A stretch of 8,280 nucleotides of DNA from an uncultured Bacillota bacterium (GCA_946545145.1 CAMNNG010000051.1:1-8280), one strand, 5' to 3'. Positions 1 through 6,086 are shown, counted from the stretch's first letter. The notes: generated by a model not told the origin, from the letters alone. A program made the numbers and translations.

Positions 1-367
1 TACTGAAGAAATCCCATGCGTCATGATCGACGCAGGCAGCCGCCGCAGTCCATTTGGATGCGTCTATTACAGAGCCGCCGCCTATAGCGAGCACGACATC
101 GATATCGTGCTCTTTGCAGATCTTCACTCCCTGCCTGATCGAGGATACGTCAGGATTCGGCTCAATGCCTCTCAGTTCGTACACTTCGAATCCCTCGAGC
201 TCGTTCATGACCCTGTCATATACGCCCGTTCTGTGTATGGAATTTCCGCCGTATACCATGAGGACTTTCTTTCCATACTGCCCGAGCGTGCCCGCAAGAT
301 TCGCTCCGATCTGATCTCTTCCGAAGAAAACCTTTACCGGGTTGAAATATGTAAAATCTTTCATCAT
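1..367 (-). CDS. Iron-containing alcohol dehydrogenase (butanol-dehydrogenase-like), N-terminal part, cut by the window edge
   Basis: The first 122 residues are visible; the rest of a roughly 385-residue family lies beyond the left edge. The N-terminus reads DFTYFNPVKVFFG, then KKVLMVYGGNSIHRTGVYD (about residues 33-51) and the NAD(P)-binding motif GGGSVIDASK at 96-105. This pattern is typical of the BDH/YugJ/YqhD branch of group III Fe-dependent alcohol dehydrogenases, cytosolic enzymes that interconvert aldehydes or ketones and alcohols with NAD(P)H. The metal-binding Asp and His residues fall in the missing part, so activity cannot be confirmed. The start ATG overlaps the stop of the aminotransferase gene (ATGA). 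AGGAG (378-382) stands 10 nt upstream; a second in-frame ATG follows directly. The overlap implies translational coupling, so the enzyme probably acts in the same pathway as its two upstream neighbours. Family assignment is secure; the substrate is unknown. Confidence 0.9.
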   Translation of the reverse strand, partial: MMKDFTYFNPVKVFFGRDQIGANLAGTLGQYGKKVLMVYGGNSIHRTGVYDRVMNELEGFEVYELRGIEPNPDVSSIRQGVKICKEHDIDVVLAIGGGSVIDASKWTAAAACVDHDAWDFFS

Positions 368-1560
368 AGCGTTATTTCTCCTAAAACTTTGACACAGAAG
401 TCTATATCATCTTTCGTAAGCAGATAATCCGGAAGGAAGCGCAGTACGCGTCCGCCGTCCGTGCCCTGGATCAGCAGTCCCTTCTCTGCCGCCTTATCGT
501 ACAGCTTTTGATAGTACGGTCTATAGTCCGTCACTCCTTCAATGAACAGGTCCGTTCCAAGCATCATGCCGTTTCCGCGGGGCTTTCTGTACATCGCGTT
601 TGTGCTGCACAGCTCCTCGAGTTTGCTGAGGAAGTAAGCGCCCTTCTCCCTGTTCGAATCGAGCAGGCCGTCTTTTTCGATACTGTCTATCCCGAAAGAG
701 ATGATGCTTGCTGCAAAAGGATCGTTCTGATGCGAGCTGTAATGCGTCATAGTGAACTCTCTCTCACGGCAGAGCTCGCCGCTGAAGAGTACTGCGGAAA
801 CAGGGAATCCCATTCCTATGCCCTTTGAGCAAACGACCATATCGGGAACTATATCGAACTGCTGGAAGCAGAACCATTTTCCTGTACGTCCGAATCCTGT
901 CTGGCTTTCGTCCAGTATCAGAAGTATATCATTTTCTCTGCATATGGAGGAGACTTCTCTGAAGTACTCACCGTCAGGGAAGATCATTCCTCCGACAGAG
1001 ACTATCGGCTCCATCACTGCAGCTGCTATCTCATCTTTGTGTGCAGCAACAGTGCTTCTGAACTCTTCGATGCACTCCTTAAGCGTATCCTCTTCCGCTA
1101 TGCTGACCGGGAAGATATCGTTAACATGGGGAGCAGTGTATACTCCGCCGAAAGTGATGCTCTGTGTTCCCAGAGTGAGGCCGTGATATCCCTTTGAGAA
1201 GCAGATCAGGCCTTCTTTTTTCATGATGTGCTTTGCATATCTTATCGCGAACTCTACAGCCTCGGCGCCTGTGCTAAGTGTGATGCTCCTTGCGTCCATC
1301 TGTCCGCTTACTCTGTTCAGTTTTTCAGCGGCCTCAAGAGTGCTCTTTGAGATCATGCCCGAACTTGTATGCACCAATGTTTTTGCAGCCTCAGTGACAC
1401 ATCCCACCAGTTCCTCATTCGAATGGCCGAGGATCGTGCAGAACTGTCCCGAGTTGAGATCGAGATATTTTTTTCCTTCCGTGTCATAGACGTACGAGCC
1501 TTCGCCCCTTGCGAGGATCTGGTCATGAAACGGTATCACCGGTATCAGATAATTGTCCAT
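364..1560 (-). CDS. Class III PLP-dependent aminotransferase, dialkylglycine-decarboxylase-like
   Basis: A complete 398-residue fold-type I, class III (omega) aminotransferase. Visible elements are the PLP-phosphate loop STGAEA (96-101), YHG (125-127) stacking on the cofactor, EPIVSVGG (184-191), DESQTGFGRTG (217-227) with Asp217 to pair with the pyridine nitrogen, and CSKGIGMGFP with the Schiff-base Lys246. RVLRF (371-375) supplies a carboxylate-binding Arg374. The NSGQF motif (36-40), SSGMIS (66-71) and YSSHQNDP (274-281) resemble Burkholderia dialkylglycine decarboxylase more than ornithine or GABA aminotransferases; this comparison is from memory. Its Gln52, Ser215, Lys272 and Arg406 would correspond to Gln39, Ser188, Lys246 and Arg374, while its Trp138 would be Tyr125. 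The enzyme may therefore transaminate, or decarboxylate and transaminate, an alpha-amino acid. It begins 12 nt after the ATP-grasp gene, with GGAAGG just before the start. Class III is certain; the substrate is not. Confidence 0.93.
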   Translation of the reverse strand: MDNYLIPVIPFHDQILARGEGSYVYDTEGKKYLDLNSGQFCTILGHSNEELVGCVTEAAKTLVHTSSGMISKSTLEAAEKLNRVSGQMDARSITLSTGAEAVEFAIRYAKHIMKKEGLICFSKGYHGLTLGTQSITFGGVYTAPHVNDIFPVSIAEEDTLKECIEEFRSTVAAHKDEIAAAVMEPIVSVGGMIFPDGEYFREVSSICRENDILLILDESQTGFGRTGKWFCFQQFDIVPDMVVCSKGIGMGFPVSAVLFSGELCREREFTMTHYSSHQNDPFAASIISFGIDSIEKDGLLDSNREKGAYFLSKLEELCSTNAMYRKPRGNGMMLGTDLFIEGVTDYRPYYQKLYDKAAEKGLLIQGTDGGRVLRFLPDYLLTKDDIDFCVKVLGEITL

Positions 1561-1572
1561 AAATACACCTTC

Positions 1573-2745
1573 CTACACATATTCTTCAAGCAGTCTGTCG
1601 GCTTTGCTGCAGACAGATCCTTCTGTTTTCTCTTTCAGTATGAAATAGCCTCTTCCCATCAGGGAGTGACCGTCTTTGATCTTTCTGATCTCGCCTTCAG
1701 TCATATTGCATTCATAGTCGAGAAGATCATACTTTTTCATCAGCTGCTCGCTGTCAGGTATCCTGCGTATCTCATCTTCTATGTCGAAGTATCTGATCAT
1801 ATATACTTCGTCTTTCTTTTCGGGATCAGTCCATGTGTCGCGGCCAAGGGTATGATCTATATATACCGAGACCTCGTCCACCCCTGTTACCAGCGGGGTG
1901 AAAACATCATGGAGCCTGTGACCTGAGGGCCTTGTTGACATCTCGATCACGAAGGGCTTTCCGTCGTCATCTCTGATGATTATGTCCGCATGGATGACAG
2001 CGTTCTTTATCCCCGCCGCGGATATCAGTTTTTCCATATATGTCCGTGTCATATCTTCGATCTGCTCGCCGGAGCTTCCCGACAGCGACAGATATCCGAC
2101 GCACTGCCTGAATGGGGGCTCGGTATTGATCTTCTTTCTGACAAAGACAAGATGGAAACAGCCGTCCATGACAAGTCCGTCCACGCCGTATTCGGTTCCC
2201 GCAACTTCATCTTCGACCACATAGTCTTCGTCGCACGGAAAACCTTCCATCTCGGCCTTCCACTCCGTCGGGCCCGAAACTGAGACGACGCCTCTGCTTC
2301 CCGCGCCGTATCTCGGCTTTATGATAACAGGAAAACCGGCCGGCTCGCACGGAACATCCCCGGCTTTAACCAGTTTGCAGTCCGCGTCACGCAGGTCCTT
2401 TTTTGCCAGTGTCTCATGAAAGAGCCATTTGTCGGTGCAGATATTCACCGATTCTTTGTGCGCTCCCGTCAGTCCGTAATGATCTATGACAGCTCCCGTT
2501 GTGATCAGATACCTGCCGATCAGAACAGGAAGAACGATCATGTCTTTCGGATCGATACCTTTGCTGTCTATGATCCTGATGACATTCTCGGGATCTCTTA
2601 TATCCACTACGAAAGATTCGTCAGCGTACTTCAGGCCTTCGGCATCCGCATCTCCGTCAAAAGCCAGAACATGCAGACCCTTTTTCTTTGCGACCCTGAT
2701 AGCATGGATAGATTCGTTACTTGCCCCTATAATCAACGCAAACAT
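1573..2745 (-). CDS. ATP-grasp ligase, PurT/PylC/CarB-like
   Basis: A complete 390-residue protein with the layout of ATP-grasp carboxylate-amine ligases. A Rossmann-like pre-ATP-grasp domain comes first (LIIGASNESIHAIRVAKKKG, then ADESFVVDIRDPEN at 41-54). Lys106 (TDKWLFHE) opens the ATP-binding region, FPVIIKPRYGAGSRGV (138-153) carries Lys143 and the glycine-rich loop, VVEDEVAGTEYGVDG (176-190) is the adenine hinge, and FVIEMSTRPSGHRLHD (265-280) has the Mg ligand Glu268 and the phosphate-binding Arg272. These enzymes activate a carboxylate as an acyl phosphate and couple it to an amine or other nucleophile. The usual Asn of the EIN-x-R motif is Ser270, as in PurT. It is not purT, purK or carB by length and context. 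It heads the operon with the aminotransferase and alcohol dehydrogenase. AGGGG lies 7 nt before the ATG. The product could be a dipeptide or amide, but that is inference. Confidence 0.88.
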   Translation of the reverse strand: MFALIIGASNESIHAIRVAKKKGLHVLAFDGDADAEGLKYADESFVVDIRDPENVIRIIDSKGIDPKDMIVLPVLIGRYLITTGAVIDHYGLTGAHKESVNICTDKWLFHETLAKKDLRDADCKLVKAGDVPCEPAGFPVIIKPRYGAGSRGVVSVSGPTEWKAEMEGFPCDEDYVVEDEVAGTEYGVDGLVMDGCFHLVFVRKKINTEPPFRQCVGYLSLSGSSGEQIEDMTRTYMEKLISAAGIKNAVIHADIIIRDDDGKPFVIEMSTRPSGHRLHDVFTPLVTGVDEVSVYIDHTLGRDTWTDPEKKDEVYMIRYFDIEDEIRRIPDSEQLMKKYDLLDYECNMTEGEIRKIKDGHSLMGRGYFILKEKTEGSVCSKADRLLEEYV

Positions 2746-2867
2746 ATTTCATCCCCTGGAATTTTTAGTTCTTTTGTCCTTTAGTTACATGCTATATCCA
2801 TTAGATACACAGCATTTATTAAGTTACATCCTATTCCAATGATTGTCAACGATGCTCCGTAATAAAA
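2746..2867 (-). promoter_or_regulatory. Leader and promoter region of the ATP-grasp operon
   Basis: AT-rich region between the asd terminator and the ATP-grasp gene. TTGACA (2849 to 2844) is a perfect -35 box. At 17 bp it faces TAACTT (2826 to 2821), a weak -10 with three of six consensus bases. This would give a leader of roughly 70 nt. Three similar 10-bp units, TTAGTTACAT (2781-2790), TTAGATACAC (2801-2810) and TAAGTTACAT (2820-2829), read on the plus strand at 19-20-bp intervals; the last covers the proposed -10. I recognise no riboswitch or T-box. The weak -10 would suit a regulated promoter. Confidence 0.45.
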
Positions 2868-2894
2868 ATCCCGGACGCCTCTTGCGCCCGGGAT
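2862..2894 (-). terminator. Rho-independent terminator after asd
   Basis: On the minus strand an 11-bp stem starting ATCCCGG (one G-T wobble) closes a 5-nt AAGAG loop and is followed by TTTTTATT. The plus strand has no T run after the stem, so it acts in the asd direction only. It separates asd from the ATP-grasp operon. Confidence 0.93.
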
Positions 2895-2932
2895 AAAAAG
2901 TTTCGTATTAAGCGAGCCGCTCTCGTTTGAAA

Positions 2933-3937
2933 TTAGTCATCAAGCTGCTCGAGGACCTTTTCAGCGATCTGTACTGTGTTCGTTGCAGCGCCCTTTCTGA
3001 TGTTATCAGCAACGATCCACATGTTGATGCCGTTATCGACAGAGAAGTCTCTTCTGATACGTCCGACATATACTTCGTCTGTGCCTGCAGCGTCTCTTGC
3101 GAGCGGATAAACGTTGTTCTCCGGATCGTCTTGTACGATGATGCCCGGGAAGTCAGCAAGCGTCTGACGAAGCTCGTCAAGATCGAACTCGTTTTCGAAT
3201 TCAACGTTGACAGACTCGGAGTGCGAATCGAATACCGGTACGCGGACTGTCGTAGCCGTTACCTTGATCGAATCGTCACCGAGGATCTTGTGTGTCTCGT
3301 TGATCATCTTCATCTCTTCCTTCGTGTATCCGTTCTCGAGGAAGGAGTCGATGTGCGGCAGGCAGTTTCCTGCGATCGGGTGCGGATAAGCGACGCAGCG
3401 GTCGTTGCCGGCAAGACCCTGCTTCAGGTCTTCGATGCCCTTGACGCCCGAGCCGGATACAGCCTGATATGTCGAGTATACGATCCTCTTGATCTTGTAT
3501 TTGTCGTGAAGAGCCTTCAGCGGAAGCATAGCCTGGATCGTCGAGCAGTTCGGGTTTGCGATGATGCCGTTGTTGTCAGCGATATCGCCCGGGTTTACTT
3601 CGGGAACTACCAGGGGAACATCCGGATCCATTCTCCACTGCGATGAGTTGTCGACTACGACTACTCCGTGCTCAGCAGCGATCGGTGCGAATTTTTCGGA
3701 AACAGCGCCGCCTGCCGAGAAGAGTGCGATGTCGATCGGTTTGTCGAACGAGTGCTCGTTAAGCTCCTCGACGACATAGTCTTTACCCTTGAATGTTATA
3801 GTTTTTCCGGCCGATTTGGCGGAAGCCATTATATAAAGATTTTCAAAAGGAAAATCTCTTTCATCGAGAACTTTGAGGAACGTCGTTCCAACGACGCCTG
3901 TAGCGCCTACTACTGCAAGATTCGGTTTTCTGTTCAT
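2933..3937 (-). CDS. asd: Aspartate-semialdehyde dehydrogenase
   Basis: A 334-residue enzyme that reduces L-aspartyl-4-phosphate to aspartate semialdehyde with NADPH in the cytosol, the branch point toward diaminopimelate/lysine, threonine and methionine. The N-terminal NADP-binding loop GATGVVG is at 11-17. SAGGAVS (74-80) and DNSSQWRMD (96-104) follow. The catalytic cysteine is Cys131 in ANPNCST, Gln158 lies in STYQAVSGSG, NETHKI (213-218) holds substrate-binding Glu214 and Lys217, and RVPVFDSHS (232-240) contains the catalytic His239. Length and motifs match the Gram-positive Asd branch. An ATG seven codons upstream is less likely: AAAGGAG lies inside that extension and serves the start chosen here. 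The gene stands alone between two terminators with its own promoter. No lysine riboswitch is visible in its leader, so control would have to be at the promoter or elsewhere. Confidence 0.97.
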   Translation of the reverse strand: MNRKPNLAVVGATGVVGTTFLKVLDERDFPFENLYIMASAKSAGKTITFKGKDYVVEELNEHSFDKPIDIALFSAGGAVSEKFAPIAAEHGVVVVDNSSQWRMDPDVPLVVPEVNPGDIADNNGIIANPNCSTIQAMLPLKALHDKYKIKRIVYSTYQAVSGSGVKGIEDLKQGLAGNDRCVAYPHPIAGNCLPHIDSFLENGYTKEEMKMINETHKILGDDSIKVTATTVRVPVFDSHSESVNVEFENEFDLDELRQTLADFPGIIVQDDPENNVYPLARDAAGTDEVYVGRIRRDFSVDNGINMWIVADNIRKGAATNTVQIAEKVLEQLDD

Positions 3938-3948
3938 GTTATAAAGAA

Positions 3949-3955
3949 CTCCTTT
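3949..3955 (-). promoter_or_regulatory. Ribosome binding site deciding the asd start
   Basis: AAAGGAG stands 11 nt before the chosen ATG. The alternative ATG just upstream has no Shine-Dalgarno sequence of its own and would place this motif inside the coding region, so the downstream start is preferred. Confidence 0.7.
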
Positions 3956-3974
3956 CATATTTTTGATGTGAAAC

Positions 3975-4026
3975 AGTATATCACTAGCAATAGATAAAAT
4001 CTACAGCGTTTTATAGACTTTTTCTA
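3975..4026 (-). promoter_or_regulatory. asd promoter with two TAGA-N5-TCTA palindromes
   Basis: TGATATACT (3983 to 3975) is an extended -10 with five of six bases matching TATAAT; no good -35 is seen 17-18 bp upstream, which an extended -10 can compensate. Two 13-bp palindromic sites, TAGATAAAATCTA (3991-4003) and TAGACTTTTTCTA (4014-4026), lie just upstream, 23 bp apart. If transcription starts near 3968 their centres are at about -29 and -52. A second possible -10, TATAAA (4015 to 4010), lies between and partly in them. The role as operators is inference. Confidence 0.5.
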
Positions 4027-4054
4027 ACATTTTAAAGCGCTAAAGCATCGAAGC

Positions 4055-4091
4055 AATAAAAAACGGCAGAAAATATTTATCCTGCCGTTTT
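4055..4091 (-). terminator. Rho-independent terminator after murA
   Basis: On the minus strand a 10-bp perfect stem (AAAACGGCAG paired with CTGCCGTTTT) closes a 12-nt AT-rich loop and runs into TTATT, giving a six-T run. It begins about 25 nt after the murA stop. The T/A symmetry of the stem gives some terminator character on the plus strand as well, but no plus-strand gene needs it. Confidence 0.9.
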
Positions 4092-4116
4092 GCTTATCAC
4101 ATTATACTGACTATTC

Positions 4117-5382
4117 TCAGTCTTCCACGCGTTTGATGATGGCGCCGAGTCCTGCCATCTTCTCGACGAAGTCTTCATATCCTCTTTCGATATGATATAT
4201 CTGCGAGACCTCGGTAACGCCTTCAGCAACCAGGCCGGCGAGCACTACAGCAGCACCTGCCCTGAGGTCTGTAGCAGCGACCTTGGCGCCCTTCAGCTTC
4301 GCTCCGCCGCGGATGATAGCGCATCTGTCCTTGACAGATATGTCAGCGCCCATCTTCTTGAGCTCCTTGACGTGCATGTATCTGTTCTCGAAAACAGTTT
4401 CGATAACAGCGCTCTGTCCTTCTACCGTAGTGAGAAGAGCCATGAACGGCGACTGAAGGTCAGTCGGGAATCCCGGATACGGAAGCGTCTTGATATCTGT
4501 GGATCTGAGCGTTCCTTCGTCGGCCTTGACGATGACGCCTTCATCCGTCTGATATATCTCAGCGCCGCATTCACGAAGCTTTGCGATGATCGGCTTTACG
4601 TGATCGGGAAGCATGTTCCTTATGAGAACTACGCCCCTCGTTATCGCAGCCGCGAGCATGTACGTTCCTGCCTCGATCCTGTCGGGAATGACCACATGCT
4701 TTGCGCTGTGGAGTTTTTCCACGCCTTCTATCTTGATAGTGTCAGTTCCAGCACCCTTGATCCTCGCTCCCATCTTGTTCAGGAAATTACAGAGATCGAC
4801 GATCTCCGGCTCCTGAGCAGCATTCTCAAGAACAGTGGTGCCCTCAGCGAGGGATGCAGCCATAACGATATTCTCCGTCGCTCCAACGCTCGGGAAATCG
4901 AGATAGATGTTCGCACCTCTCAGCTTTTCGCATTCGCCTGTAACGACGCCCTCCTTGCTGACATCGATTTCGGCGCCAAGGGCCTTGAATCCCTTGAGGT
5001 GCAGTTCGATAGGTCTGTCGCCTATGGCGCATCCGCCGGGCAGCGGTATGACCGCTTTGCCCATCCTGGCAAGAAGCGGACCCATAACGACCATCGAAGC
5101 TCTCATCATCTTGACGAGCTCCTCAGGCGCAACGTGACCCGTGATGCCAGATGGATCGATAGCAACAGAGTTTTCCTCTCTGTTCCTCTCTACCTTGGCA
5201 CCAAGGGACTCTATCAGTCTGCACATTATGTCAACGTCCTTCAGGCCTGGAACATCGAACAGTTCACACGGTTCCGAACACAAAACTGTGGCAGCCAGAA
5301 TAGGCAGAACAGCATTCTTGGAACCGCTGATCGATACTTCGCCATGCAAAGGACCGCTTTTTTGCAACAAAAGTTTAGCCAT
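4117..5382 (-). CDS. murA: UDP-N-acetylglucosamine 1-carboxyvinyltransferase (enolpyruvyl transferase)
   Basis: Catalyses the first committed step of peptidoglycan synthesis, transferring enolpyruvate from PEP to UDP-GlcNAc in the cytosol. The 421-residue length is normal. Conserved residues are Lys22-Asn23 (SGSKNA), the mobile loop PGGCAIGDRP with catalytic Cys118, FPSVGATEN (163-171), the general base Asp308 in PGFPTDLQ, and Arg374 in DLRAGAA. Having Cys and not Asp in the loop predicts sensitivity to fosfomycin. The start is the second of two adjacent ATG codons: GGAGG lies 7 nt before it but only 4 nt before the first, and this start puts the Lys at position 22 as in Escherichia coli. It begins 21 nt after abrB and shares its promoter; a strong terminator follows. 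Gram-positives often carry two MurA paralogues and I cannot tell which this is. Confidence 0.97.
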   Translation of the reverse strand: MAKLLLQKSGPLHGEVSISGSKNAVLPILAATVLCSEPCELFDVPGLKDVDIMCRLIESLGAKVERNREENSVAIDPSGITGHVAPEELVKMMRASMVVMGPLLARMGKAVIPLPGGCAIGDRPIELHLKGFKALGAEIDVSKEGVVTGECEKLRGANIYLDFPSVGATENIVMAASLAEGTTVLENAAQEPEIVDLCNFLNKMGARIKGAGTDTIKIEGVEKLHSAKHVVIPDRIEAGTYMLAAAITRGVVLIRNMLPDHVKPIIAKLRECGAEIYQTDEGVIVKADEGTLRSTDIKTLPYPGFPTDLQSPFMALLTTVEGQSAVIETVFENRYMHVKELKKMGADISVKDRCAIIRGGAKLKGAKVAATDLRAGAAVVLAGLVAEGVTEVSQIYHIERGYEDFVEKMAGLGAIIKRVED

Positions 5383-5389
5383 CATTCAT

Positions 5390-5394
5390 CCTCC
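5390..5394 (-). promoter_or_regulatory. Ribosome binding site deciding the murA start
   Basis: GGAGG sits between abrB and murA. Tandem ATG codons follow; the second has the usual 7-nt spacing, the first only 4 nt. A third, out-of-frame ATG directly after GGAGG meets a stop after four codons. Confidence 0.6.
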
Positions 5395-5403
5395 GGACTT
5401 TTT

Positions 5404-5646
5404 TTAAAGTTTCTTAAGGTCTTCAATACACTTTTTGCATACGACCTTTCCGTTCAATTCTACGACGTCATCGGAGCTGCCGCAGAAAACGCAGGACGGC
5501 TCATACTTTTTCAGCATGATATATTCTTTATCGACAAAGATCTCTACAGGATCCTTGATCTGTATTCCCATAGTTCTTCTGAGTTCGATCGGCAGAACTA
5601 TTCTTCCGAGTTCGTCGACCTTTCTGACGATTCCTGTCGCTTTCAT
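5404..5646 (-). CDS. abrB: AbrB/SpoVT-domain transition-state regulator with a C-terminal four-cysteine motif
   Basis: An 80-residue DNA-binding protein. Residues 1-46 form the swapped-hairpin AbrB domain, with the hallmark MKATGIVRKVDELGRIVLPIE-type start, Arg8, Arg15 and Arg23-Arg24 available for DNA contact, then ELRRTMGIQIKDPVEIF. The tail carries CVFC (52-55) and CKKC (70-73), a probable zinc ribbon seen in clostridial AbrB proteins and not in the longer B. subtilis AbrB. It is too short for SpoVT, which has a GAF domain. AAAGGAG lies 6 nt before the ATG, and a consensus sigma-A promoter stands directly upstream. It is first in a unit with murA, so regulator and cell-wall enzyme are probably co-expressed. 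A 31-bp imperfect palindrome over the -35 box could be an autoregulatory site. Family is sure; the regulon is unknown. Confidence 0.93.
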   Translation of the reverse strand: MKATGIVRKVDELGRIVLPIELRRTMGIQIKDPVEIFVDKEYIMLKKYEPSCVFCGSSDDVVELNGKVVCKKCIEDLKKL

Positions 5647-5671
5647 TTCTTTCTCCTTTCAAATCATACCG

Positions 5672-5700
5672 ATCATATAGACACCGGCAGGCCTTGTCAA
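5672..5700 (-). promoter_or_regulatory. Sigma-A promoter of abrB-murA
   Basis: TTGACA (5700 to 5695, six of six) and TATGAT (5677 to 5672, five of six) are separated by exactly 17 bp. The start of transcription would fall near 5665, giving a leader of about 20 nt. A second TATGAT follows 9 bp downstream but lacks a fitting -35. Confidence 0.82.
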
Positions 5701-5727
5701 GATATAACAGTTTCGATTATTTCTTGA
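5697..5727. repeat. 31-bp imperfect inverted repeat at the abrB promoter
   Basis: Two 11-nt arms (TCAAGA-A-ATAA and its complement with one A-A mismatch) flank a 9-nt centre. It runs from the last codons of the small membrane-protein gene into the abrB -35 box. It is AT-rich and lacks a T tract, so it is a poor terminator and a better candidate for a protein-binding site. Confidence 0.5.
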
Positions 5728-6034
5728 TCAGGTTGACCAGTGAAGCCGCTGACTTCGCGATCGAAGACAGGGCCTGTATCTTGCTTTCCTCACCTTTCAG
5801 CGATCTGGAGAGCCCGCTTACCGAACCCAGAAGGTCGTCCATTGCGCCGTCGACCTGAGTCGTTCTCCTCTGAGCGACCTCAGTCACCACCTTGACGTCT
5901 TCGAGAACCTGATTCGTCTGCTTCAGTGTGTTAGTAAGGCTCTTCAGCATGACTATCAGGTAAATAATAAGCGCGATTATAGCGAGGAATATAAGTATCA
6001 GACCTACATCTTTAATTGAAATCATCATATCCAT
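5717..6034 (-). CDS. Small membrane-anchored protein with a coiled-coil-like tail (DUF948-like)
   Basis: A 105-residue protein with one hydrophobic segment at about 11-30 (GLILIFLAIIALIIYLIVML) and no signal cleavage site. The rest is helical-looking and polar, with spaced hydrophobics (TNTLKQTNQVLEDVKVVTEV, 34-53), then SVSGLSRSLKGEES (71-84) and an amphipathic end closing in KK. The pattern recalls DUF948 proteins, membrane-anchored Bacillota proteins of unknown function that are usually somewhat longer. It is not YabA, which holds a nearby place in B. subtilis, because it has a membrane helix and no cysteines. GGAGG lies 7 nt before the first of three nearby in-frame ATG codons. It has a promoter of its own and no clear terminator before abrB. 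A real gene; the function is not known, and the family link is moderate. Confidence 0.8.
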   Translation of the reverse strand: MDMMISIKDVGLILIFLAIIALIIYLIVMLKSLTNTLKQTNQVLEDVKVVTEVAQRRTTQVDGAMDDLLGSVSGLSRSLKGEESKIQALSSIAKSAASLVNLIKK

Positions 6035-6057
6035 TGGGTTACCTCCGTATCACCTAT

Positions 6058-6086
6058 ATTATCCACCAAATAATGGTAAATTTCAA
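6058..6086 (-). promoter_or_regulatory. Promoter of the small membrane-protein gene
   Basis: TTGAAA (6086 to 6081) and GATAAT (6063 to 6058) each match the sigma-A consensus at five of six bases with 17-bp spacing. TGG before the -10 adds the extended -10 TGn element. The -35 box overlaps the trmN6 stop codon. Confidence 0.75.

Noticed and set aside
2927..3646. A 239-codon open frame on the plus strand within asd.
   Set aside because: Opposite a full-length Asd with all catalytic residues; it even runs through the strand region of the Asd motifs, with no translation signal.
3938..3958. Seven-codon N-terminal extension of asd from an upstream ATG.
   Set aside because: The extension contains the AAAGGAG that serves the downstream start, lacks its own ribosome binding site, and the family normally begins just before the GATGVVG loop.
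5401..5408. A run of A residues (minus strand) at the abrB stop codon, considered as a slippery frameshift site joining abrB to murA.
   Set aside because: The run follows the stop codon, both genes have their own start signals and complete families, and no downstream stimulatory structure is seen.
4192..5727. A 511-codon open frame on the plus strand, antisense to murA and abrB.
   Set aside because: It lies exactly opposite two secure genes, has no ribosome binding site, and its translation shows no recognisable domain or protein-like pattern. Biased codon use in the sense genes explains the open complementary frame.
5697..5727. The inverted repeat after the small membrane-protein gene, considered as a terminator.
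   Set aside because: The stem is AT-rich with a mismatch and has no T tract on either side; it is listed as a possible binding site.
6065..6077. ACCA-N5-TGGT inverted repeat inside the promoter spacer of the small membrane-protein gene.
   Set aside because: Arms are only 4 bp and occur once; too likely by chance to call an operator.
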